A stretch of 6,945 nt of DNA from Treponema sp. (GTDB lineage Bacteria; Spirochaetota; Spirochaetia; Treponematales; Breznakiellaceae), in contig JAITNU010000073.1 in assembly GCA_031290325.1 (NCBI GenBank), forward strand, positions 1 to 6,945, written 5' to 3'. How positions within the stretch are numbered: the first letter of the stretch is position 1; each line of letters opens with the position of its first letter. A model generated the notes under the pieces. The model saw only the letters and a list, made by a program, of their open reading frames with translations. It did not search any database and was not told the origin of the DNA. The translations under genes and the position numbers were made by a program. Below, piece after piece: positions 1 to 6,647 of the stretch.

Positions 1-242
1 CTGAATCCCAGGGGTTTGAGATTATATGCAAATCCCTGATCCGCGGCGATTGCCGCAAGCAGATCAACATCAACCCCCACATACTGCCTGTTTGCGTCCT
101 GGAACTCAAAGGGCGCGAAAGTAGTATCCGTCGCAATGGTATACACCTGAGGGGTAGCCCCCTTGTCTTTGGCCGCACCGGCATAGACACTGCCTATAAC
201 GGCCCATACCAGGGCAAAAATCAAAGCCCCTTTCTTCATCAT
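1..242 (-). CDS. ABC transporter substrate-binding protein, amino-acid type (SBP_bac_3 family), 5' part
   Basis: The reverse strand opens with two adjacent ATG codons (242-240 and 239-237) behind a perfect AAGGAGG ribosome site at 254-248, spaced 5 or 8 bases; either start is possible. Counting from the second ATG, residues 1-20 form a classic Sec signal peptide: MKK, a hydrophobic core, and VYA before GAAK, a signal peptidase I site. There is no lipobox cysteine, so a soluble periplasmic protein is expected. The mature part reads TIATDTTFAPFEF, then YVGVDVDLLAAIA, the characteristic opening of family 3 solute-binding proteins that capture amino acids such as glutamine, histidine or arginine for an ABC importer. 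Only about 79 residues are in the window, against a usual 250 or so, so the ligand cannot be told and the permease and ATPase genes are not visible. The gene is transcribed away from the J-domain gene across the intergenic gap. Confidence 0.85.
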   Translation of the reverse strand, partial: MMKKGALIFALVWAVIGSVYAGAAKDKGATPQVYTIATDTTFAPFEFQDANRQYVGVDVDLLAAIAADQGFAYNLKPLGF

Positions 243-350
243 ACATTCCTCCTTAAAAAAACAAAAAATATGTGGCCCCCAGATACATTCTAAAGCGCCT
301 TCTTAATGAAAGCAAATACCACTGCTTCTGTCGAGCGTTTCGTGTATAAA

Positions 351-378
351 TTTGCATAATTACACATAACTATACAAT
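351..378 (+). promoter_or_regulatory. Weak candidate plus-strand promoter for the structured region and operon
   Basis: TTTGCA (351-356, 4 of 6 to the -35 consensus) is followed after 16 bases by TACAAT (373-378, 5 of 6 to the -10 consensus), in the AT-rich part of the gap. Transcription would begin near 385 and run through the GC-rich structured DNA toward the J-domain gene, giving a leader of about 345 bases. AT-rich DNA produces such matches by chance, so this is tentative. Confidence 0.2.
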
Positions 379-406
379 CTTAAACTAGAGACATCCAACA
401 AATTGG

Positions 407-591
407 CGCTATCGCTTACCCGGTTAAAGACCTCTTAGATGCTCCCTGTGCCGACGAAACAGGCTTCAGAAAACCAGACCCCCTATACTACCGGCACGCT
501 CATCCTTAGTCAAGAATCCACCAGGGGCAAAGGAATTCAGTCCTTCTGGATGGGGGATCCCGATAGCGTGCCCCTTTCGGCTGCGCCTGTT
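407..591. other. Structured segment with alternative long-range helices (possible RNA element)
   Basis: Four perfect complementary pairs occur: CGCTATCG (407-414) with CGATAGCG (561-568); AACAGGC (458-464) with GCCTGTT (585-591); GGCACGCT (493-500) with AGCGTGCC (565-572); and AGGGGCA (523-529) with TGCCCCT (569-575). A small hairpin, AAGGA (530-534) with TCCTT (541-545), sits inside and can be lengthened by CCAG (521-524) with CTGG (546-549). The 458/585 and 493/565 helices nest. The 523/569 and 407/561 helices each compete with the 493/565 helix for the same bases. Such a set could form a folded transcript on either strand. No known RNA family was recognised, so the function is open. Confidence 0.35.
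485..513 (-). promoter_or_regulatory. Candidate minus-strand sigma-70-type promoter
   Basis: On the reverse strand TTGACT (513-508, 5 of 6 to consensus) is followed after exactly 17 bases by TAGTAT (490-485, 4 of 6). Transcription would start near 478 and reach the binding-protein ATG after about 235 bases. A second, closer minus-strand possibility is TATAGT (374-369), which has no good -35. The match is better than most in the gap, but it lies inside the GC-rich structured segment and could instead drive a small RNA. Confidence 0.35.
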
Positions 592-652
592 AAGCTTCCA
601 GCTGCCCCCGGACCCCTGCGGCCCACCTTTCTTGCTTCTTGCAACGCTAAGA

Positions 653-686
653 CCCTAGCCCCACCCTCAAATAACCCGGGCTAGGG
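653..686. repeat. GC-rich inverted repeat upstream of the J-domain gene
   Basis: CCCTAGCCC (653-661) pairs perfectly with GGGCTAGGG (678-686) around a 16-base loop; GGCCC (620-624) and GGGCC (685-689) offer a further overlapping pairing. On the plus strand it is followed by GCCTAC and then A8, on the minus strand by TCTTAGCG, so neither side has the T-run of an intrinsic terminator. It ends 45 bases before the preferred ATG of the next gene and may affect its translation or mRNA stability. Confidence 0.5.
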
Positions 687-731
687 GCCTACAAAAAAAA
701 TTAAGTGAGCGGGTATACTGTTCAAAATAAC

Positions 732-1508
732 ATGGAAAATTACTACACCCTGCTCGGTATAACACACGATGCATCTACCCAGGATATTAAGAAAGCCTTT
801 CGTAAGCAGGCAAAACAGTTGCACCCGGATATTGCAGGGACCGCTGCGGAAGAGGTGATGCGGAAACTCCTCTCCGCTTACGAGGTGCTCTCTGACCGGG
901 AACGACGGTATGAATACGACCGGGCTTTCCGCCGCTTCAACAACAAAGTCGATTTTGATTATCGGACTTTCCTCCGGGAGCGGGCGGAGGATCCGGTATG
1001 TCAGGCAAAGCTGATCTTTTTCGATCTCTTCCATCTTGAGGAGGAAGACGCTCTGGCGCTCTGGAGAATCCAGGGAGGCCTTGGGTTTCCGCTGGAAAAA
1101 TACCTTGACCGGGAAGACTGGATGGACTGTACCTTTATTTTGGCCGAGGAATTGGAAAAGCGCCGCTGTTATTATGAGGCCTTTATGCTCCTGGTGAACC
1201 TGGTTCGGGAAGAACGGCGGCTGCCCTATTTCCGCCACTTCATGAGGGAGCTTGAGGGCTTTTTGAAAGAACTGGTCCGGCTGAAACTCAAACCCTCGGT
1301 GGATGGCGAAACTTATATAGCATGTTTGGAATTGCTGCTGGACTTGGGGTTTTCTCCCAAGGAAGAGGCCCGGTGGCTCCGTTCCCAGGCAGAGACCCTG
1401 GCCGCGCTGGGGGATATACCGGCGGCCCAGGGGGTGTTCCGGGAAGCCCTGAAGCGGGATCCCCGGCTTCCCAGCGCAACCCGTCTGCGGCGTAAGCTCA
1501 ATATATAA
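732..1508 (+). CDS. J-domain co-chaperone (class C) with TPR-like C-terminus
   Basis: The first 65 residues are a canonical J domain: ENYYTLLGI at the start of helix I, a basic helix II (KKAFRKQAKQL), the diagnostic HPD tripeptide at residues 31-33, then LLSAYEVLSDRERR. J domains stimulate the ATPase of DnaK/Hsp70. There is no Gly/Phe linker and no CxxCxGxG zinc finger, so this is a class C J-protein, not general DnaJ. The remaining roughly 190 residues are unrecognised and largely alpha-helical; residues about 216-247 (ETLAALGDIPAAQGVFREAL, then KRDP) look like a TPR repeat, suggesting client or partner binding. No signal peptide: cytoplasmic. I chose the ATG at 732 because the J domain starts there. 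An in-frame GTG at 705 would add nine residues, and neither has a strong ribosome site. It is the first gene of the cluster, 47 bases before the preferred fliG ATG. The client is unknown; the motor switch is a guess from position. Confidence 0.85.
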   Translation: MENYYTLLGITHDASTQDIKKAFRKQAKQLHPDIAGTAAEEVMRKLLSAYEVLSDRERRYEYDRAFRRFNNKVDFDYRTFLRERAEDPVCQAKLIFFDLFHLEEEDALALWRIQGGLGFPLEKYLDREDWMDCTFILAEELEKRRCYYEAFMLLVNLVREERRLPYFRHFMRELEGFLKELVRLKLKPSVDGETYIACLELLLDLGFSPKEEARWLRSQAETLAALGDIPAAQGVFREALKRDPRLPSATRLRRKLNI

Positions 1509-1555
1509 GGGGCTGGTAGTATACATCTTTGGGCAAAATAGCCTATGATGGAGTC

Positions 1556-2737
1556 ATGGGAACGTCTAAGCCTCCGGGGCATACCCCGAATAAAAACCCT
1601 GCTGGTTCTGCTCCACGGCCTCGGAACTGGAGAATAGCAGCCTACCAGGATATGATAGCTCAAGACAAAGCGGCGTCTGAAACGCCGCCGGGGACACTGG
1701 CACGGACCGTATCCCCGGAACCGGGGAAGGATTTTTCTAAGGATTCAAAATACCGGCGGGTGGCTCAATTTCTCATCCTCATTGGGAAGGATGAGGCTGC
1801 CCGGATCCTTTCCCATCTTGAACCGGAACAGGTTGAGGCTGTTTCAAAGGAAATCGCCGCTATACGGGGTATTACCGCGGAAGAAGCGAAATCGGTTCTG
1901 GGGGAATTCCGTTCCCTCCTTGCCGCCTCATACATCGCTTCAGGCCCGTCCTCCGGGGGGGTGGATACGGCCCGGGAGCTTTTGCACACTGCTTTTGGTG
2001 CTGAAAAAGGGGAGGCCCTTTTACGAAAGACCGTTCCCGAGACGGCCAACTGTGTCTTCAGTTTTCTGGAGGACTTTTCAGGAGAGCAGCTTGCCATGCT
2101 CTTTAAAGATGAAAGTCCTGCGGCAGCAGCCCTGGTGCTCTCCCGGCTTCCCCCTAAATTATCCGCCGATGTGTTGTCCGCTACCCCTCCGGAGCGGAAA
2201 CTCGATATTGTCATCCGTATCGCCCGGCTGGGTGAGACCTCCCCGGAGGTGCTGGAACGGGTGGCGGATGCGCTCAGGGAAAAGGCCCGGCATGTGGCCC
2301 ATACCGAAACGACTGCCATAGACGGCATAAACGCCTTGACCGCTATTCTGAAATCCGCGGATGCTTCCTTTGGGGACCGGATTTTGACTGAGCTTACGGG
2401 GAATGATCCGGATCTGGGGCGGGATTTGAAGGAACGGCTCTATACCCTGGAGGATGTGGTCAAGGCTGATGACCGGCCTATTCAGGAAAAACTCATGTCC
2501 ATGTCCGACCGGGAGGTGGTCCTGCTGTTGAAGGGCCGTTCCGATACGTTTACTACCAAAATATTGGCCAATGTTTCTGCCCAGCGGCGGGTTCATATAC
2601 GAGAAGAGATGGAGATCCTGGGACCGGTGCGGCGAAAGGATGTGGATGTGGTGGCCGGGAGTTTCCTCTCCTGGTTCAGAGAGAACCGGGATGCAGGACA
2701 GATTCTACTTTCTGATGATGAGGATATAATAGTATGA
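1556..2737 (+). CDS. fliG: Flagellar motor switch protein FliG, divergent spirochaetal paralogue
   Basis: FliG forms the rotor ring that joins the MS ring to FliM and meets the stator. From the ATG at 1556 the product has 393 residues; a TTG at 1529 would add nine, and ribosome sites are poor for both. A Pro/Ser-rich extension of about 60 residues precedes the FliG N domain (from KYRRVAQFLILIGK, about residue 65). A middle domain (about 165-245) and C domain (about 300-375) follow. Aligned without gaps to my memory of E. coli FliG, stator-facing residues K264, D288, D289 and R297 correspond to K326, E350, E351 and R359 (in GPVR), while R281 corresponds to Q343 with an Arg next to it. The middle-domain EHPQ motif reads ESPA (186-189), and the MFxF linker motif reads LYTL (295-298). 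This fits a FliG1-type accessory paralogue, known in Borrelia and Treponema beside a standard FliG2. Its stop overlaps the next start. Confidence 0.88.
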   Translation: MGTSKPPGHTPNKNPAGSAPRPRNWRIAAYQDMIAQDKAASETPPGTLARTVSPEPGKDFSKDSKYRRVAQFLILIGKDEAARILSHLEPEQVEAVSKEIAAIRGITAEEAKSVLGEFRSLLAASYIASGPSSGGVDTARELLHTAFGAEKGEALLRKTVPETANCVFSFLEDFSGEQLAMLFKDESPAAAALVLSRLPPKLSADVLSATPPERKLDIVIRIARLGETSPEVLERVADALREKARHVAHTETTAIDGINALTAILKSADASFGDRILTELTGNDPDLGRDLKERLYTLEDVVKADDRPIQEKLMSMSDREVVLLLKGRSDTFTTKILANVSAQRRVHIREEMEILGPVRRKDVDVVAGSFLSWFRENRDAGQILLSDDEDIIV

Positions 2738-5709
2738 AGACAACATTACGAATCGGGCAGGTTCTGGACAGCGGTTTTGAGGTCCTGGACATCGTGGATC
2801 TTGGGGAATTTAAGGCTGAGGGTATCTGGGCCAGGCACCGGAAAAGCGGGGTCGAGGTTTTTCATGTTTTAAATGATGATAAAGAGAACCTCTTTGCCTT
2901 TGCCTTTGCAACTGCTCCGGAAGATTCCACCGGAGTTGCCCATATTCTGGAACATTCGGTCCTCTGCGGCTCGGAACACTATCCCCTTAAAGACGCCTTT
3001 CTGGTATTGGCCCAGGGGAGCCTCCAGACCTTTCTCAATGCCTGGACTTTCCCGGATAAAACCGTGTACCCTGCCAGCTCCATCAACGAGCACGATTACT
3101 TCAACCTCATGGCCGTATACGCCGATGCGGTGTTCCGGCCCCTCCTTTCGGAATGGACCTTCATGCAGGAAGGGCATCGGCTTGAGTATAACGCCACTGA
3201 ACACCGGCTCTCCATTACCGGGGTCGTATACAACGAGATGAAGGGCGCCTATTCGTCCCCAGATGCCTATGCGAGTCTCTGGTCAACCAAGGCGGTATTA
3301 CCGGATACGCCCTATGCTTTTGAATCCGGCGGCGACCCGGAATGTATCCCCGATTTGACCTGGGAGGCTTTACGGGATTTTCACCGAAGCCGGTATTCCC
3401 CTGCCAACTGCCGGATTTTTCTTGCCGGTAATATTCCCACGGAAAAACAGCTTGCCTTTTTGGATGTCCTCTCCGCCCTTCCAGGAGGCAAGGCTGCCGC
3501 TCCCCTCCCCAAGGCCGTCCGCTGGACCGCGCCGCAGAGCTATCAGGTGCCCTGCCCTCCCGGGGTGGAGCGCAAAGTGACGGTTCTGCTTTCCTGGCTC
3601 TGCTGCGATATCACCGATGCACATGAAGCCCTGGCCCTTTCCACCATGACGGAGATACTCCTGGGCCATGATGGTTCCCCCTTGACCAGGACCCTCATCG
3701 AATCCGGCCTGGGGGAAGACCTGTCCCCGGTAACCGGCCTTGAGGGGGAACTGCGGGAAACGGTGTTTACCACGGGACTGCGGGGCTGTGCGCCAGAGGT
3801 ACCCAGTGAAGAGGTGGAAGCCCTTATCCTGGGGGAATTGCGGCGCCTGGCGGCTGAGGGTATTCCGCCGGGAGAGGTTGAGGCGGCGCTCTTGTCCATG
3901 GAATTTGCCAACCGGGAGATTCGCCGTTCCGGGGGGCCTTGGTCTCTGGTATGGCTGCGCCGTTCCCTTCGAGGCTGGCTCCATGGGGCCAAGCCCTGGG
4001 AGAACCTGCTCTTTGTGCCGGGCTTTATCGAATTAAAGCGGCGCCTTGGTGCCAACCCCCGTTATTTTGAATCCCTCATACAAACCTATCTGCTCGACAA
4101 TCCCCACCGGGCCTTAATCAGGGTGGAACCGGAGGAGGGGTATCTTGAAAAGCAGGAAGCGGCCTTGGCAAAGCGGCTTTCCCGGCATGAGGCCGGTCTT
4201 TCTGAAGCGGAGAAGCGGGTTATCCAGGAAAAGGCCACCGAGTTGGAACGGATTCAGGAAGCAGGAGAGCGTCCCGAGGCCCTGGCAACGATCCCCCATC
4301 TTTCCCGGAAAGACCTTGTCCCGGACATAGAGATCGTTCCCCGGGAACTGCGGGATGCCAGGGGAACGCCGGTCATCATCCATGATCTTTTTACCAACGG
4401 GATCACCTATACTGATTTTGCCGTTCCCCTGGATGTGCTCAACCCCGAAGATTACCCCTGGCTTCCCCTCTTTTCCCGGGTGGTAGTTTCCCTGGGCCTC
4501 CCTGGTATGGATTATGGGGAGGTATCGAGCCTCCTCGCCCGTACAGTCGGAGGCTTCCATGCCATGCTTGAAACCGGTTCTCCTGGCGCGGCCCGAACCG
4601 TTGCCACCCCTTCAGGCATCCTGGATATAGTTGGCCGGGATTGGCTTATCTACCGGCTCAAAGCCCTGGACGAGAAGATCGGTTCTGGGCTGGATTTGGC
4701 CTTACGGCTCATCATTGAGGCGGATTTTTCCGATGTTCGCCGGATCCGGGACCTGGTCCTGGAGATGAAGAACGAGCTTGACGCAAGCCTGGCTCCCTCT
4801 GGTCATAGCTATGCCTCACTCCGCGCAGGACGGTATGTTACCCGGACTAAGGGGGTGGAAGAAATCTGGCATGGCCTCAGCCAAATCGAATTTATCCATA
4901 AGATTGCCGCCCTTGATCCAGGGGAGATAAGTCGTAAGCTGGCAGGTCTTAGGGATACCCTGGTCGCAAAGGCAGGGCTTATCATCAATATCAGCGGTAC
5001 CGCCCTGGCTCAGACCCTCCGGGGTGTTGAGGAACGGTTCAGCCGCTTCGGTCCCCCGCGGCCCCGGAATCCCGCAACTGACAGCATAGATGCTTTCCGC
5101 ACCCTTCTTGGCCAGGTTCCAGGGGAAAAACCGGAGCTTTATGTTTCGCCTTCCCTCCAGGTCGGTTTTGCCGCCGCAACCCTGTCCATCGCTTCTTTTA
5201 CCTTGAAAGAGCAGGCCACTGCACTGGTACTGGCCCATCAGCTTTCCACCGGCGCCTTGTGGGAGGACATCCGCATGAAGGGGGGCGCCTACGGGGCCTT
5301 TGCCTATCCTGAACTGCTTGAAGGGATATTTTCCTTTTCCACCTACCGGGATCCCACTCCCTTCAGATCCCTGGATGCCTTTACCGCCATCTTGAACGAC
5401 GCGGCGGCGCATCCGCCGGAGGAGGAATCCCTGGAAAAGTCGATTATCGGCAGTTTTGCCAAGGAGACCCATCCCCGGACCAGTGCCGAAAAGGGGATCA
5501 CCGACTACGTCCGGTTTCTCTACGGTATAGAAGATACATGGCGGGCAAAAAAGCTGGCCTATCTGATCGAGGTTTCCCCGGATGCTATCGCCGCGGCAGC
5601 CGGCTCACTTGCCTCCCACAGGGGGGCGTCTGTTATCGTTGCAGGGCCTGGAGCCGTAGAAAAGACGGCGGTAAAGCTGGGTCTTGGGGTGAAGATGTTA
5701 CCGGTGTAG
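2734..5709 (+). CDS. M16C zinc metallopeptidase, presequence protease (PreP/Cym1) family
   Basis: This 991-residue protein has the usual length of M16C peptidases, two-lobed chamber enzymes that degrade short unstructured peptides. The inverted zinc motif HxxEH is intact as HILEH (H70, E73, H74; E73 is the catalytic base), and the third ligand is E168 in VVYNEMKGAYSSPD, spaced as in plant PreP. The signature GSLQTFLNAWTFPDKTVYP lies between them. Residues about 470-520 are a charged helical hairpin typical of the M16C-associated middle domain. The C-terminal lobe keeps the Arg/Tyr pair that positions substrate (R847 and Y853 in IRMKGGAYG). All known catalytic elements are present, so it should be active. 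There is no signal peptide, so a cytoplasmic peptide-clearing role is inferred. The ATG overlaps the fliG stop (ATGA), with GAGG at 2720-2723 as ribosome site, so translation is probably coupled. No terminator was seen directly after it. Confidence 0.93.
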   Translation: MKTTLRIGQVLDSGFEVLDIVDLGEFKAEGIWARHRKSGVEVFHVLNDDKENLFAFAFATAPEDSTGVAHILEHSVLCGSEHYPLKDAFLVLAQGSLQTFLNAWTFPDKTVYPASSINEHDYFNLMAVYADAVFRPLLSEWTFMQEGHRLEYNATEHRLSITGVVYNEMKGAYSSPDAYASLWSTKAVLPDTPYAFESGGDPECIPDLTWEALRDFHRSRYSPANCRIFLAGNIPTEKQLAFLDVLSALPGGKAAAPLPKAVRWTAPQSYQVPCPPGVERKVTVLLSWLCCDITDAHEALALSTMTEILLGHDGSPLTRTLIESGLGEDLSPVTGLEGELRETVFTTGLRGCAPEVPSEEVEALILGELRRLAAEGIPPGEVEAALLSMEFANREIRRSGGPWSLVWLRRSLRGWLHGAKPWENLLFVPGFIELKRRLGANPRYFESLIQTYLLDNPHRALIRVEPEEGYLEKQEAALAKRLSRHEAGLSEAEKRVIQEKATELERIQEAGERPEALATIPHLSRKDLVPDIEIVPRELRDARGTPVIIHDLFTNGITYTDFAVPLDVLNPEDYPWLPLFSRVVVSLGLPGMDYGEVSSLLARTVGGFHAMLETGSPGAARTVATPSGILDIVGRDWLIYRLKALDEKIGSGLDLALRLIIEADFSDVRRIRDLVLEMKNELDASLAPSGHSYASLRAGRYVTRTKGVEEIWHGLSQIEFIHKIAALDPGEISRKLAGLRDTLVAKAGLIINISGTALAQTLRGVEERFSRFGPPRPRNPATDSIDAFRTLLGQVPGEKPELYVSPSLQVGFAAATLSIASFTLKEQATALVLAHQLSTGALWEDIRMKGGAYGAFAYPELLEGIFSFSTYRDPTPFRSLDAFTAILNDAAAHPPEEESLEKSIIGSFAKETHPRTSAEKGITDYVRFLYGIEDTWRAKKLAYLIEVSPDAIAAAAGSLASHRGASVIVAGPGAVEKTAVKLGLGVKMLPV

Positions 5710-5728
5710 CAGTGCGGCTCGATGTTCG

Positions 5729-5757
5729 TTGACAAAAATAAAAAATAGCCATAGGCT
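5729..5757 (+). promoter_or_regulatory. Candidate promoter for the siroheme reductase gene, with small inverted repeat
   Basis: A full-consensus TTGACA (5729-5734) stands in the 68-base spacer after the peptidase gene. At 17 bases downstream the -10 position reads TAGGCT (5752-5757), only 3 of 6 to consensus, so an activator may be needed or read-through may supply transcription. A short inverted repeat, AGCC-ATA-GGCT (5746-5756), covers the -10 position and could be an operator. The ribosome site AGGGGG (5766-5771) is 6 bases before the ATG. Confidence 0.35.
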
Positions 5758-5777
5758 CATACTATAGGGGGCACGAT

Positions 5778-6647
5778 ATGCCGGAAATAGACTATGTCGC
5801 ACTTAAAAAGAGCGGCTTTTTCAAACAAAAACAGGAAAACAAATGCTCGTTGCGAGTTAAGGCCCTGGCGGGAATGTTGCAGGCCGACCAGGTGAAGAAG
5901 GTAGGGGAGCTTGCGGAACAATATGGACAGGGCTATGTTCATTTTACCTCCCGCCAGAATATTGAGATTCCTTTTATCTCCTTTGATGCCATTGAAACCA
6001 TCAAAAAAGAACTTGCCGCCTCAGGTATGCAAACATCAGGCGGCGGGTTGCGAGTGCGTCCGGTTACCGCGTGTCAGGGCGGGGCGATCTGCTCCTTCGG
6101 GCTTATCGACACCACTGCGCTTACACAGGAAGTTGACCGCCGTTTTTATGGACAGGAACTTCCCTGCAAGTTAAAAATCGCCATCACCGGATGTTCCAAT
6201 AACTGTGCACGAGTGGAGGCAAACGACATTGGGATTAAAGGCGGGCTTGTACCAACCTGGAATAACAAGAACTGTTCTTTTTGCGGCAGATGCGCGGAAA
6301 GCTGTCCGGGAAACGCGATCACCGTTGATAAAGAAAAAAAATCCCTTGGGTATGATGAAAACAAATGCCTTTTTTGCGGGAAGTGCGCTAAAACCTGTAG
6401 CGGAAAAGCATGGACCGGGGAAAAGGGTTTCCGTCTTTACTTCGGCGGTTTCTTTGGCAACGAGATAAGCATAGGCAAGCAGTATGTATCCATCATTTTA
6501 GATACAGAAAAAGTGTTACACGTTTTAGACGCGGTGCTGGTATTTTTTGGATCTCAGGCAAAAAAAGGCGAGCGCTTGGGAAAAACCATTGCCCGCGTTG
6601 GGGCTGAACAATTTCAAAAAACGCTGGAAGACGCGCTTTCTCAGTAG
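5778..6647 (+). CDS. Siroheme and [4Fe-4S] sulfite/nitrite reductase-like protein with ferredoxin domain (AsrC/Dsr-like)
   Basis: The 289-residue product is a compact half-module of the sulfite/nitrite reductase superfamily. Residues 1-80 resemble the ferredoxin-like N-domain (VHFTSRQNIEIPF). The siroheme-coupled cluster motif follows: Cx5C (C99, C105 in CQGGAIC) and Cx3C (C139, C143 in GCSNNC). A two-cluster ferredoxin domain is then inserted: Cx2Cx2Cx3C at C166-C176 and again at C197-C207. A short reductase C-terminus (LYFGGFFGNE onward) closes it. This order matches AsrC of anaerobic sulfite reductase and small Dsr-like proteins, which move electrons from ferredoxin clusters to siroheme and reduce sulfite to sulfide, or nitrite. 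No AsrA or AsrB partner and no siroheme synthesis gene is adjacent, so substrate and electron donor are unknown. Two 60-base samples counted by eye are 43-47% GC, against 63-78% for two in the peptidase gene, a hint of separate origin. Start supported by AGGGGG at 5766-5771. Confidence 0.85.
   Translation: MPEIDYVALKKSGFFKQKQENKCSLRVKALAGMLQADQVKKVGELAEQYGQGYVHFTSRQNIEIPFISFDAIETIKKELAASGMQTSGGGLRVRPVTACQGGAICSFGLIDTTALTQEVDRRFYGQELPCKLKIAITGCSNNCARVEANDIGIKGGLVPTWNNKNCSFCGRCAESCPGNAITVDKEKKSLGYDENKCLFCGKCAKTCSGKAWTGEKGFRLYFGGFFGNEISIGKQYVSIILDTEKVLHVLDAVLVFFGSQAKKGERLGKTIARVGAEQFQKTLEDALSQ

Larger units (their letters stand above)
243..731. other. Intergenic gap: AT-rich promoter zone, then GC-rich structured DNA
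   Basis: This stretch separates two divergent genes. Bases 255-400 are AT-rich, with T/A runs next to the ribosome site of the left gene and several promoter-like hexamers on both strands. From about 405 to 690 the DNA becomes GC-rich and C-rich on the plus strand. An open frame exists at 439-684, but it has no plausible ribosome site, low-complexity composition and no recognisable family, so I treat it as non-coding. The GC-rich part holds several perfect complementary segments that are described separately. I could not match it to RNase P RNA, tmRNA, SRP RNA, 6S RNA or a known riboswitch by eye. It could be a long operon leader, a small RNA on either strand, or a dispersed intergenic repeat. 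Confidence 0.6.

Noticed and set aside
1..242. Lipoprotein signal peptide on the binding protein
   Set aside because: No cysteine occurs near the end of the hydrophobic segment; the VYA-G junction fits signal peptidase I.
439..684. Open reading frame of 81 codons on the plus strand in the gap
   Set aside because: No plausible ribosome site, Pro/Ser-rich low-complexity product, no recognisable motif, and it overlaps the inverted repeats. Better explained as non-coding.
653..686. Hairpin considered as an intrinsic terminator
   Set aside because: The 9-bp stem is good, but no T-run follows on either strand; the nearby A8 lies after it on plus and the T8 precedes it on minus.
400..700. Known structured RNA (RNase P, tmRNA, SRP RNA, 6S, T-box, cobalamin or SAM riboswitch)
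   Set aside because: I looked for their signature sequences on both strands and found none. A covariance-model search could overturn this.
681..1526. 281-codon open frame antisense to the J-domain gene
   Set aside because: The plus frame encodes a clear HPD J domain; the antisense product has no motif, and no promoter or ribosome site was seen. It is a shadow of GC-rich coding sequence.
3370..4055. Long minus-strand frames inside the peptidase gene (3370-3984, 3543-4055)
   Set aside because: They lie opposite a continuous, well-conserved M16C protein and show no family motif, so they are frame shadows.
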